In this document: positions 1 through 12,500 of the stretch, piece by piece
How the letters are laid out: every line of letters begins with the position of its first letter
Numbering within the stretch: the first letter of the stretch is position 1
Source of the DNA: Hydractinia symbiolongicarpus
Taxonomy: Eukaryota > Cnidaria > Hydrozoa > Anthoathecata > Hydractiniidae
Assembly: GCF_029227915.1 (NCBI RefSeq)
Contig: NC_079884.1
Location: forward strand, 11,098,001 to 11,162,000
Length of the DNA stretch: 64,000 nucleotides
Direction: 5' to 3'
The notes under the pieces: generated by a model
Seen by the model: the letters and a program-made list of their open reading frames with translations, nothing else
Told to the model about the DNA's origin: nothing
Databases searched by the model: none
Translations under genes and position numbers: made by a program

Positions 1-679
1 GCAAAGTGGGTTACTATAATCATGCGTATAGTGACATCTCATCGTGCATTGATCAGCCGTTATTTGTTTATCTGACGCTCCCCCACTAACGTATTTCGCA
101 CCAGGACCTGTCCAACCCCACCAACATAAACATTGTCCGCTTTCTTGACATTCTCCTGTTCCGTAAAATATTCCTTTTCCACATTTTGAATCGCATTCTT
201 TAACAAAATTTCCTTTTTGTTTGTAAATACAACGAGGATTTCTAAAGTAAAGAGAATATTGATATTCTGAACAGTAAAACATTGCAAATACATCCTTAAC
301 ATCGTAGTTAGTAAGTGATCTTTATTTTTTGCCAATTCCCGAGAAGGGAGTTAGAGTTACGCAAATTTAAAAAAAGATCATGAGAATTGACATACCTGTG
401 ATCGTGGGTGTAATGACAAGCGTCCATACAATAATCCGCCTCGATAATGTTACGCGTTCCTGGGATGTATCGGCTGTTAGGACCACTCCAGCCATAAACG
501 CATTTACAACGACCAGTTGTGGTGTTACATTGACCAGCTACATGCCATGGCGCTTGACCACATCGAAAATGACATTGTTTGACGCCATCGACGGTGTTAT
601 CTATTGGATTTGCAAGCGCTGTTTCAGCAAGAATAAAAACAACAAGAGCGAAGAATAATACAACATATTGTGACGACAT
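1..679 (-). CDS. Secreted cysteine-module protein, 5' part (cut by window edge)
   Basis: Two coding exons are visible: 679-396, then an intron 395-242 (GTATGT donor, TTTAG acceptor), then 241-1, still open at the window edge. The start at 679 gives a hydrophobic signal peptide of about 23 residues, so the product is probably secreted. Two homologous modules of about 60 residues follow. Each has a CxxxC start, a CxC pair, an aromatic WxGP segment and ends in a CHYTHD motif. The first lies in exon 1 and the second in exon 2. After the second CHYTHD the frame continues into what looks like a third module. The phase-2 junction is consistent. A TATA-like box lies about 45 bases upstream of the ATG. 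I do not recognise the family; matrix, mucus or immune-effector roles are only guesses. Confidence 0.7.
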
Positions 680-722
680 ATTGTTCAGACAGTTTCTAAA
701 CTGTTGTCAAAATATGCTTAGC

Positions 723-730
723 TTTATATA
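723..730 (-). promoter_or_regulatory. TATA-like box of the secreted cysteine-module gene
   Basis: On the minus strand this reads TATATAAA and lies 44-51 bases upstream of the ATG at 679, a normal spacing for a short 5' leader. The call rests on position and motif only. Confidence 0.4.
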
Positions 731-733
731 TAC

Positions 734-1660
734 TGTTTAGCGCGGATGAGAGAGTCATTTGTGACAGATTACTGGGGTAATAAACATGCATTCCTCCTTT
801 CGTAACACTTAATGGATAAGGATGCTGTTAGGGAAAAATCAACTTGAACTTACTTCTCGTGAAGTCATATCTAATTTTGAAAAAGGGCTAATTAATGTGA
901 AGGGTATAGATATAACATCCGTGCTTCTTTTCATGTAATGTTGTTGTTGATGTTTCTTACTTGTTTATCTGTCAACTCTCCTTTCGGATATTCATCACTT
1001 TTGTCTTCATCTTTTGTTGGTTTATAATTATTTTTTTAGTTAATTGATTGATTAATGGCGATGCATGCTACAAAAAGCTTTTGTTCCTTTACATTGTTAT
1101 TCTATTTATTCTAAAAATAGTACATAGTCATTGGAAAGAATTTGCCAGCTCAGCAGGATTGATAATTATTTGAAAAACTTCCGTCTACCGACAAGTGTTC
1201 AAACTTTTACAGAATCATAGAAAGTAAAATTAAGTCACTAATGAACTCCCACTAATTTCCTTCCGTGCATTAATTGAATAACTCATTGTATATTAATGGA
1301 TCTGTGATCAGTAACTTCAAACTTACTTCTCGTAAAGTAACAATGTTCTTTTAAAAAAGTTGGATTCCTTTTTAAGTTTAGAGTTTCATAAATTATGTGT
1401 TACATTAATAGTTCTGTGTGACGTGTTGTATATTTTTAGTATCATTCAGTTTGGTGTTTTATATGAGATTTATTTAGTTATTATAATTATAATTATAATT
1501 AAAATTAAAGATATCGTATCTCACATATAGCGAAACTTTTGTGTCCTATATTTAGAAAACCAGTAAAGTTTAAGAAAGTATCTGGACAACTTTTCCAAGT
1601 TCTTCCATATAAAATCGACTTTTTTCACGGGAGGTTTTTTTTAGGCAGAAATTGAGGTTA
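734..1660. other. Gene-free AT-rich stretch
   Basis: I see no coding exon or clear repeat here. The stretch lies upstream of the minus-strand secreted-protein gene and ends at a Helitron-like monomer. It contains a short ATAATTATAATT tract near 1480-1500. Confidence 0.5.
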
Positions 1661-1833
1661 TCTCTATAATAATAGCCGTCGTCTGTCTGTCTCTGCGCGG
1701 ACCCCCGGCTGAGTTAGAAAATGATGTTGCGGAAACACGAATATCAAATGCGATATATTTTTATCCACTTTGTCGCGACGGGTAAATATAAAGGACGGGC
1801 GAACCCGTGGATTTTTCCACGGGCAACGACTAG
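1661..1833 (+). mobile_element. Non-autonomous Helitron-like monomer
   Basis: It starts TCTCTATAATAATAGCC after an A and ends CTAG followed by T, as expected for insertion between A and T. An inverted repeat, CCGTGG / CCACGG, forms a hairpin a few bases before the terminal CTAG. This 5'-TC, 3' hairpin and CTRR layout defines Helitrons. At 173 bp it has no coding capacity. Related monomers occur at 2114, 11293 and 51648. Confidence 0.7.
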
Positions 1834-1884
1834 TTCAGTATACTGTGGTACAAATTTCTCACAGTCGAGCACTATCCTAGTGCG

Positions 1885-2050
1885 CACATAACGTTATTAC
1901 AACGTTAAAATAACGTTATATTGTGGTTCTAACGTTCAACCCCATGACGTTATATTAACGTTAAAAAACCGTTTTAAATTTTTTTAAAAAAGTTACAAAT
2001 TGATGGGTAATTAAATTAGTTAAAAAAACGTTTAACATTAAAATAACGTT
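1885..2050. repeat. Cluster of palindromic AACGTT motifs
   Basis: About eight ACGTT cores, mostly within TAACGTTA-like contexts, occur in roughly 165 bases directly between two Helitron-like monomers. They are irregularly spaced, so this is not a simple tandem array. Confidence 0.5.
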
Positions 2051-2113
2051 GTCGTGCCCAACTGGAATACGGCCTTTTTCCCGACAATAACACAAACGTA
2101 GTGAAATTAAAAA

Positions 2114-2253
2114 TCTATGTTATAATACCTGTATACGTCTGTCTGTCTTTCTGTCACGTAAAATGGTAGCTTAGCTGCGCAATAGCGAGAAGCACGCAAT
2201 GCTGTATAAAAAGGACGGGCGAACCCGTGGAGTTTCCACGGACTAACGACTAT
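2114..2253 (+). mobile_element. Degenerate Helitron-like monomer
   Basis: It has the same layout as the copy at 1661: TCTATGTTATAATACC start, a CGTCTGTCTGTC stretch, an AACCCGTGG / CCACGG hairpin and an ACGACTAT end in place of CTAG. The terminus has decayed. Confidence 0.55.
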
Positions 2254-2990
2254 ATACTACATAATATGCTCAACTCTTCGATTTAGATTTGAGGAGATGT
2301 TAGAAGATAATAAAACTTACAGGAATGGAGATCATTTTAAGAGAGATGCTGTCTTCATTGCTAGGAAATATAAAAATACTTAAAAGCGATAGCAGAAAGT
2401 ACGGGAGTAGAAAGAAATGAAGAAGGTGAAAAAATTGGTTGCAAAAGCTAGCAACTGTTCGAATTTACCATTTCTTTTTTACCATGACATGCGCAAATTT
2501 TAAATGAAATAAATCAAAATGAAATGTTTCCAAAAGAAGACGGAGGTTTCGATAAACCAAAAAAGCCTACAAAATCTAATTGATTGTTCTTGTTTTTAGC
2601 TTTTTAACAAAAAGGGAAACTTAATTGTGTATTATCATTAGTTTAAAATCAAAATGCAAATATTTCACGCATCCGCGCATAATTGCGTCACGTATTGTTA
2701 GAAGTGACAGTGTTTTTAGCCACATATGTTGGTGTTGTTTCGAACTATAGTACATATCTTCATAATGTCAGTAATATTACATATCAGATGGAAATATTTC
2801 TGAAGAAATAAACAGGACATGAGATAACAAACAGAACGTTGTAATCTGTCAAGGTAGCTTTTAAAACAATGACATAATTATTCAACAGATCCAAAATTAG
2901 TGCTTTGGAATTCAAAAAATGTCAACTATCCTTATCGTGGAAATGTTTGTCAAATGTTTTTGTCGCTAGCAAATTATTTTGTTACTTTTG
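2254..2990. other. Gene-free stretch
   Basis: No exon, RNA gene or inverted-repeat element was recognised between the Helitron-like monomer and SINE-A. Confidence 0.45.
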
Positions 2991-3292
2991 TGGCGCGATG
3001 GCTTAGTGGTTATAACTCTCGCACTCTGTGTGGGAGACCGGGATTCGTTTCCCCTTGGTGGCGATTCAATCTAGGTGAGTGAGTGTTACCTTAGACCCGG
3101 GTTAACCCAAGCCATGTTAGGGAAATTGGGCGAATAGCACACTGTGTTGGCCGTTGAAAGTTACACGGTGATGTCTGCCAGAGCGCGGACCCTGACTAGG
3201 TCTGCGTAAGTCGAAATAAGCAATAAATATTTTAGAACTCCCCATCTAAGCCATTGTCACCCCTGGAAATAATAAACAGGGTAAATCCCTCG
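2991..3292 (+). mobile_element. SINE-A, tRNA-derived short interspersed element
   Basis: The head looks like a tRNA: an A box TGGCTTAGTGGT at about 3000-3011 and a B box resembling GGGATTCGTTTCC at about 3040-3052. The roughly 230-bp body is shared with minus-strand copies at 43417-43733 and 54777-55125, including a conserved GGTTAACCCAAGCCATG stretch. This copy lacks the TCTA-repeat tail of the others. It is Pol III promoter-bearing, with no protein. Confidence 0.75.
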
Positions 3293-4590
3293 TTTAATCT
3301 GTTTCATTTAAGTGTAAATTTTACACGAACGCAAGAATTTATTCTAATTGAACTTTGTACCGTTCTTTTATACGACCTTATATACCAAGAAAAAAAGCAC
3401 GCCTTTTTTGTCTGCGAAAATCTGTCAGTCATAAAGTAGAACTATGCCTACATATAATATGTAGCTGATAATCCAAGTTACGTTATCAAAGTTCGTTTCT
3501 ATGCAAAGTTTTATGTTGCTCAAACACACGCTTCGCTCGCTTTTCATTGCTTCGCATTGAATTGAAAGTGAATAATCAATGTATCAAATTTATTTTGCGT
3601 TTATATAACGTATTGATGTTTCCTATTTTAAGTCAGAGGTGGAGCAAGTTGCCTTATTGAGGAAGTTGAGGTGCAATTAAACTTAATTGTCCAACAATAA
3701 AAAGTAGCTAAGTTTTCAGAATTTAGCTAATTAGAGTGTTACTATCTGCCGTACATGCTAAATATAACTGGTGGATGAATGGCCACAAATGGTCCATATT
3801 GCATGATATTCTTTAAGGACCAACATTCATTTACGTCAGCGGCGTCAAAACAGAGGCATCAAAAAGATGATTTTTAGAATTGTCTGTGAAAATATTTACT
3901 TATCAAGACAAACAAATATTAGAAGTCGTCGCGTATAAGCAAATTTCAGGCGTTTTGGCGAACAATTAAGAACAGTTTACTCCTTTTTTTTTAAAAAAAA
4001 TCCAGTCTTGGAAATTGCATTGCGGCTTCTTCATTTTACCAAAAGTGGCGTGGTTTTTGTTTTCTCATGAAAAACGTGAGAAACAGATTTTTTGTCAGCT
4101 AGAAATTCATTATGATAAGGCTTGCAACTGTCACAAAAGCATTAAAACATTGTCTTTGTATTATTGTGCTCTTTCATTATTCCTTCACTGTTATAATGTT
4201 GAAGAATTCATAAATAGGGAAATGCACGCTGTTTCTTTTTATAAGAATATGCTTTGTAAAACATCATCCACTAGTATGCAAATTCCTCTGTCAAATAACT
4301 TTATCTTAAATCTATTTGATATTAGGATTTCAGGTTAAAAACGTTTATTGTAACACTTTTACTTTTGAATTTTTTTAATTCTACCTATAAATTTAAGGAT
4401 AGTTGTGTGATAGAAACAAGAGAGATAAGAAATGTATCTCCTTTTTTATGGTTTTTCACATAAGTATTATGATGCATTGGCATCAATTCCTTGCATTACA
4501 TTTCTTTTACATATTTAAATGGGGCGGAAATGCGAATCACGTTTTCACAACCAGTAATTCATTTGGTGCTAATAATTTCCTTCCTCGTAT
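3293..4590. other. Intergenic; 3' flank of the receptor gene
   Basis: No supported gene. On the minus strand this is downstream of the receptor stop codon near 4591 and should include its 3' UTR; a TTTATT at about 4344 reads AATAAA on the minus strand and could be its poly(A) signal. An open frame at 4015-4338 on the plus strand has no recognisable domain. Confidence 0.4.
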
Positions 4591-6525
4591 TCAAACAGGA
4601 TCATCAATGAATCCATTGACCAATTTGACCCTTTCTTGTCTTTCTTCTTCAGTCATTGCTTTCCCATTCAACATAGTGTTATATTTGCACAACATGGTTG
4701 TATTGTCAGACGGCAGTAACTCCATTCCTGCGTTTCTACCGTCACAGTCTAATGATTCTGTGGATGACCATCTTGATTGCACCGTGGATGGCCAAATGGA
4801 TGATAAATTCACAACGCTACCTCTAGACGTACCCTATGGAAAAAATTCTGGTTTTTATTTTGCTGAAAGATACCTTAATGACAGAAAATTTGTCGTGTAT
4901 ACATTTTTTGTGAAGTGGCCCTCTAATGATATTCCGCAGAATTTTGTGAATCCTGTGAAAGTAAGCACCTCCAGAATTTCAAGCCAACAATTTTTACGAT
5001 TTCTAATAATAACTGACCAAAATATTTGTCAAAAAAATTTAAAGTTGAAGTATAATCAGTGTGTAGGGAACCTTTACTTTTATTAAAAAGAAAAGAGACC
5101 AGTATTTTAGATTTTTACTCTGCGTATAGGACCAGAAACTCTTACTATAGAATCTGGATGTGTTTGTTTACAATCTCATTGGTTACTATGGTAAAACTAA
5201 GCAAAACCAGAACCCATTTGTTATAATTTTACTTATTCATCATGTAAAATTAATTAATTGTATTTTTTATTTATTTATTTTTATTTTTGAGAATATGGCA
5301 GTTTCCAGTTCTATCCATTGCAAAATAAATTGTCGAAAGATTTCTATCTTCTAAATTTTGAATTTTTTAATACCTGCACTCAAATAAGTTTCTTATTTTT
5401 AAGGCTAAAATAGTCTTCCATTTCTTTCTTCGCAGTAAATGAATACTTACTTTTGTACAATACTCCTGGATACAATTTGAATGTTCTAATGCGAGCATTT
5501 TTTTACGGTTATCCATCATTTTCCGAATAAAAAAATTATCTTTTGTTTCTCTTTCCGTACTTGATAACATACTGTCTCTGTTTGTAAGGTTTTGAATGAG
5601 CTTGCTTATATCGTCCGGTAAACGATATCCAAATGTTTGTGATGCATTTAGAAACGATGGCAAAATTGACACTGCCTCTTGGTAGGATGTTAAGTATATA
5701 GGAATGTAACGAGAACAATCATTTTCATGGAACGCCATTCCGCCAATAATCTTTAATGCAAATTCATAAGGTCTGTGTTTTATGATGACATGATTTTCTA
5801 ATAAGAAAAGAAATTGTAATAAGAAAAACTAGCGGAAAGTCTATTTAGGTATCTTCTTCCCCTTGGTTACTTTCTCGCAACGCGCAATGTTATTCTAGCT
5901 AACACGGGAACTGTTGACACTCTAGTAATAAGGTGACAAAAACAGCTCTTCTAGACAATGAGTAAGGTTGAAAGTTGCAAAAACAAGGATTGTAAAGCAA
6001 ATGTCAGCATACTTGACGACGTTCAAAATTTTGACAGAAAACGCTTTTATAATTTGAACTAAATCAATTAATAATACAATAAAAAGAATTATATATTATA
6101 AATTTAAAATAAAAAAATGAGCAGCAATCAATAAATGGCAGAGTTTTTGCCGTTTTCTGATATTAAGATGCAAGAAATAAACGTTTTTTGATTGAGTATC
6201 TCTACTCTCCAGTGAAGGAGCGTAAAGGCCCTAGGGGAACAGGGTATATTCGCAGTAAGCACTCACCATTCGTATTTTCAGTGCACATAATGAGAATATA
6301 ATCGCACTTGGAAATATTTTTTTGCATATATGTTGCTATACCACCATCTGCATCAAGTTCGTTTTGTTCCAGTAATGCCATTTTAACATTGACTGAGTAT
6401 GATTTGAGAATAAACGCGAAGTCACGGAGAAAGTTTTCCAACAATTCGCATCCTGGCCGATTTAGGATCATGACTGTTGGAGCATCATTTATTGTATCTT
6501 CTTCTATAACACGAATAAAATTTGT
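4591..6525 (-). CDS. SEFIR cytoplasmic domain and tail exons of the receptor
   Basis: Exon 6525-6267 encodes the N-terminal half of SEFIR: a beta-strand-like PTVMILNRPGC, an acidic EQNELDADGG loop and a CDYILIMCTEN strand. Exon 5797-5451 encodes the second half (RPYEFALKIIGG, SRYIPIYLT, YRLPDDISKLI), followed by a charged segment ending at a strong GTAAGT donor. The last exon, 4833-4591, adds 80 residues of Ser/Thr-rich tail. Order and spacing match the SEFIR domain of IL-17 receptors. Both internal junctions keep frame. Confidence 0.78.
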
Positions 6526-9500
6526 CTATAATACTTTATCGTCAGGAAATTTTGCGTAAAAATATTTTCGCCAGTTGACAGAAAAATTAAACCTTTTGCG
6601 CGTGTTGTGAATAGACCTTTCCTAAATTTCCTAATTATGCCAAACTCTATTAAAGAAGTCGATACTAAAAATGATTATATCCCTAAGTTCCTTAGCACAA
6701 GGTAGAACAAATTACCTAATTTCGTAAATATTTCTGTTCGTTAAGTGCCCCAATTCTGAGCTTAAAGTTACGGTTAAACCCTTTATATAGCCCAGCTTTC
6801 TAAGAATAGCCTCGTTTTCAAAATATTTATTTTCTTTAAACCTGAATAATATATTGCTCTAAAAACTTTAACTTTGTCATTTCACAAAGAACCCTGATAT
6901 TTCACGGAATTTAATATTACGATTTTTTAAAGCAAAAGAAAAAAACGCGAACTTTTTTTCCAGTGAAAAATCCTTCCAGTAAAGTATATTTAACATGGCG
7001 AAGCTTCACTTCAGCTTAACTTCTTTTGTTTACAAATAAAACTCTGAATAAAACTTTTTACAGCTATAAAAAATCTTTGCCCCCATAAAGTATAATTGAT
7101 AAAAGATCCCTTTATTCATTAGCATGTAATATAAAACCACGGTTGGCACGTAACACACAATTACACACAGTTGATTACGCATTGGTTGACAACCTAAATA
7201 CACACGTTTTAATAGGTAGCTAGATTAAATTTTCGTTCACAAATTTCAGCTACTTATCATTTAACAGATGTTGTAAGAGTTTATGTACGACTGGAATTGT
7301 TACAGAATGCTATGATACTACAATTCCCGACATAATCTTTTAGCAAAAGAATGTTTTGATTATTTCTTGAAATGGCCAAAGGTGATCACCTAGCCAGTAC
7401 TCAGTAGCCGGTAAGCTGTAAACCTTTTACTTTGGCAGAGGTTTAGGCCAAGTAACTAACGTCGGTACTGCGCAAGCTGCATTTCCGAAAAGTGCAAAGG
7501 ATCATGGAATTTGAGTGTGATGACATCAGCACAAGTTAATATCCTGTAACATGTTGGATCTAACCAAATAATTTATGACCCAAATCTCGAGTCCACCTTA
7601 TACATTGAAGAGTGCACATTCACGAGTTCGGAGCTCGTGCTATTTACATAGGAACGCGTTTCACAATTACTTGTGGTTACGAATGCTGAAATTCTGCCCT
7701 CTTTGCAATAAATTATGTCCGGGATTGCAGTTTCTTTCACAATAATTGACATTATCATTGCACATGGGTAGATGAAATTAAGTATTTTGATGCTACACAA
7801 ATGACAAAAAAATTTATCTTAAGATTGAGAGTCTTCTTTGTTAAAATCTATGACTATCAGAGGTATTTCTTCTTACTTTTGTTATGAATCGCAATACCTG
7901 CATTAAGTGGAAATTCAGTTAGATAACTTCCGGATTCAAGACTTCTCTTTCGTTTAATGAATCGAAGCATGCATATAACAAGGATCATAACAAAGACTGC
8001 TGAAGATGTTACCCCTGCTATGATATCCTTATAATCTTGCTTCTTGTGAGACACACTACGTATTGTAAGTTCGCAGTTTTGAATAGACAAGGATTCGCCT
8101 AGTGTTTCCAATACATCGGTATGCTTCTTGCAAACCATGCCTGAAAACTGTAGTCTTGTATGCTGGTCTATAAATAAAGTAGATATAAAGTCAACAATAA
8201 AGTCTTTGCAAAAGTTGATGCAATTCTTTATAAAAAAGACATTACTCTTTAATAGACCAATGGTTAGGGTATCTCGTTACCCCAACCATTGCTCTACTGA
8301 AGGCCGTACCAACGTTTCATAGTTTAGATGTTGAACATAGAACTTGTTGTTAACACATTGTTGAAAAAGTGTTTCTTTTCAGGAATAATTTTCTCAGTCA
8401 ACACATAAAAAATTCTGAAGCAACATTCAGCAACATCACTTTCATTTACTTCGTTAAAGTTCGTCTCATCGTCCTGGTAAAAAGCTAATCCGGACAAAAC
8501 CGACAAGAGCAAGCTAGCTGGCTACGAACACTGAAAATAGGATCGCATCATGGGCTAGTTTTTTGTTCCAACTTAACTAATCCGATTTAGATATAATAGG
8601 CTAACGTTATTTCCTATAGGACTTGTCTGTAAGTATTTTAAAATCAAAATTTATAATTTAGACATAACGTGAATGGAACCAAATCCTGCCTGACTAACCT
8701 ATAGCATTGCTGCAGCCATTCTCGATAATTTCTAAAAAAAAATGGAATTCATTAGACATAACACATCCGACTACAAATCGTGTAGAATCATTTAAATATA
8801 TATTTTACTTTTGCGCAACAGTTGTAATACTTGAAATTCGCATTGATCTAAAAACAAACAAAAAATACAAAAATCTTATTAGTTGAGTGCAGAATTGCTG
8901 CAAAATTTTGAATGAAGAACAATTCGGTAATAATCCTTACTAGGCGAAGTCCATGATTGTTCACGCAATAAAATCCGTGTTGGCAATAGAAATACTGACA
9001 TAGTATATGTCTTTTTTTCCATGCAGCTTATGGGTACTATGAACTTTGCTTCATTCCATTTCTAAAAAGATTTTACCTACATGTTTCTTCATTTTGCTTA
9101 AAGTTGAATTTCCACTTAAAATTACAGATCGAACGGATCGGAACAAATCGGAACAGGTTGAAACAGATCAAAACGGATCGGAACGGACAATTCTAATTTC
9201 TGCAATCTCATTGCTTAATAAAATTTTCTGTTCCAATCTGTTCCGATTCTAACTGAAATTTGAAATCGTTTCAACTTTTCTTGCAGACAGCAACGAAAAG
9301 ATTATAAAAAAGAAAAGAATAATTAGCATAAATCTAATCAAACTTAAGTATTTTTCTTGTTTCGTTCTAATTTGTTTTTTGAATGGAAGTCCATCTTAAC
9401 ACTGAGAGCTCTCGCAGGATTCATAAAAATATATTCTTATCTGGTTTAAGAAATTATTAGTTTTCCCAAATTTTAGCTGCGATAGGGCGCTGATGAAGAG

Positions 9501-12500
9501 ACTTGACGGTTCATGCTAGACATGCCTTGATAGCTAACTCATCCTGCAGAGCACTTTTCATGACAAGGATACATGGCAGTGAGACTTTGAGGCTGTTTTT
9601 GTGCGATTTTTGCTTAGATAATTTTGCGATCCGCCGTCTGAAGGTTATGTGATGATGTAAAAGAGGTTTTAGTTACTGTAATTTTTCAATCAATTTAAAC
9701 ACTTTTTATTGCATAGGAAACAAATTTTTAAGGGAATAAAATTTTGCAGATTTCCTTTCCATTCTTGGATCTTGAATCTGCTTAATAAATTGCAATATAT
9801 GTGGACACCGAGTCCGTGATTGGTGTAGAGATCGAACTGATTTCTTGTGTCACTCTGTTCTACAACATGTGTACCCATCCAATTGTGACATTTAACCTTG
9901 CAAGATGAATTGTAAAAATCGCAGACAGTCAAATTTTTCCAGCAATTTAATTTCGCAATTTTTAACGAAATCGAAGATATTTCAACTGCTAACTGTAAAT
10001 TGCAAGTTTGAATATTAACAAAATCTCTGCTCTGTTTCTCAAGTTCTAATTGATTGGCCAATTTAGAAATTTTAGCAAGCAAAAATGATTTCAATACGCA
10101 CCTTGTTAAATTGAGAATAATTAGTTATTTTTTTCCCATTCGATGTATATTCGTATGCAAATCCCCAACAACCTTTAATAAATGTACATAAATATTTATC
10201 ATATATAAATTATAAGAAACACTGCACCAATTTCTGGTCATCCTTCTTAAAGAAGATTAATTCATAATATGTTTATAATGTATGCGATAGTTAATTTAAG
10301 GATTACATTTTTCACTCGCCGATGTGGGACTACTAATTTCAAATTATACTACATATTTTCTTCAATAAGAACGCTCATCTTGAAGAAAGCCTTTGAATGT
10401 TCCTAACTTTTCCAATTTGAAGCCTCAAAATGTTCTTAAATTGTTCTTAATTTTGTACCTTCTAAAATCTGTTATTTCAGCTAATTCAATGATAATTGCA
10501 CAAAGAGTGTAACGTATGTAAAAAAGAAAAATAAAAAAATAAATTATTTAAATTTGATATCTTTTGTTTATACTTTCATGGAGAAATAAGCACTTTATTT
10601 TCTTAACGTGTTCTTAACTTTTACATTTTTAAAGCCTGGTGTTCTTGTAACCCTAGTTCCTTAAAAAAAGTGCATTTCAAATTGCATTAGCAAAGACAAT
10701 CAGAAAGTGTGTATCGCATAGTACTGGGCAAATATTTAAACAAACCCTTTGAAATTTAATTTAACCTTCTTCTTTTTAGTTCTAATGGAAAATTGAACCG
10801 CATGGTGCGGATTCTCGCTAAAAACTTGGCTTGAAATTTTGATAGTCAGGCTGTTCGTAATTATATCACGTTGGTAGAACCTCTGTTTTAAATCAAGGCG
10901 ATAGGAAATATCATTAAAGCAATGACTATTTTTTCTTATAGCCTTCTAAGTAAAATACCACTGCTTACCAATGTTTTCGCTATCCTTGCGTATATCTTCT
11001 GTTGAGAGAATGAGCAAATAGCAATTTGAATTTGTTTTTGTTATAAGCGAAAAGGTAAAATTCATTGGGCTTCCATAGCAGGTGTGATAGTACGCCTCTT
11101 TGCAGGTTAGAGACAAGTTCTGTAAAGATTTGTATTTATCTAAAAACGCAAAATATACAATGCCATATATACTGAATGTAAATACGCAACCAAGAAAACC
11201 AAATGTTTGGAACTATGAATGCTAAAAAGAATTATTCCTTTTAGTAGATGGCAAAAGTTTTAGCGTAGTAATTTAATGTTTTTAATGAAACTAGTCGGTG
11301 GCCCCTAGATAAATCCGAATTTCGTGTGTCTCACTACTTCGGTTCAATTTTGCGTGACAGACAGACAGACGTATACGGGTATTATAATTTAGACTAGTCG
11401 GTAGCCCGTGGATAAATCCACGGGTTCACTCGCCTTTTTATTTATAGCATTTTTGTAATACGGTGTGTTTCTCGCGCACAAACAGACAGACGGAATACGG
11501 CTATTATTATAAAAACTAGTCGGTCATCCGTGGAAATATCCACGGGGTCACCCGTTCTTTATATATCGCATATTTTGTGTTTCCGTAGCACAATGTTTTT
11601 TTCGCGCACAAACAGACAGACGGAATACAGCTATTATAGAGATAGAAGTATTCAAAATCATCCCCATCTTTTCCTCAAAAAAAGCATGCTTGGTTATTCC
11701 AAAAGGACGTTTATGCTAAGGGTTTCGAGAGTTAATTCGAACGCCTATAAGTTAATTTGAATGGCGTAGGTGGTTACGGTGGCGGATGGTTTGAAATCAG
11801 ATGCCTTTTCCAACTTTAGATCATGCTTTTACATCTTCCTGACAAACACAAAAAAACAGGGTTATTCCACACTTACCAGGCTTGATGTAATGTTCTTTGA
11901 AATATGATTTTCTACAGATAGATTTAGGATCTGAAATAATAAACATCTAATTAGACTCTGAAAATTCATTTCCTGCATTACCACAATTCAAGAAAAGTTA
12001 TTGTCTTTTAATGCAATATTTTTTTGAATATTATTTCGATATTTTTCTTTTATTTTTTGCCTGCTATTTTTTTCAAACAACGCTATAAACAGAAATACTT
12101 TTTTCGAATGATTAGTGCGTTAATTAAATTTCCTTAGCTAATTATTGGGTAGAAGAGATTCATGAGAAGGAAACGTTTATTTAAAACTTAATCGTTTGCA
12201 TTGCGTTTAATTATTATGGACATTTATAAATGGAAAGTGGAGTCGTATAAACAGTTGGTAACAAGGTAAACTACAATTAAAGTTAGTTTTAAATTCCAAT
12301 GTTAAATCTGATCCCAAGGAATAATGAATTCAACTTACCGAAAGTTGGTGAACAATCTGCCAACTTTTTTACAGCCAATTCCGCGTTGCCTGAGAAGTTC
12401 TTGCAAAGTATGTTAGCGAAATTTGATCTTTCGGATACATCTAAATGTTAATTAAAAAGTTGATAAATGTTCTTCGCAAAGTGTAGTAGTTAATAAAATA

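Noticed and set aside
2991-3060. tRNA gene
   Set aside because: A and B boxes are present, but the acceptor stem does not close and the sequence continues into a repeated body; it is a SINE head.
4015-4338. 107-codon plus-strand open frame
   Set aside because: No signal peptide, domain or splice context; composition is that of AT-rich non-coding DNA.
4403-5086. 227-codon plus-strand open frame
   Set aside because: It is antisense to the receptor's last exon (4833-4591), which has consistent splice phase and codon pattern; the plus frame has no domain.
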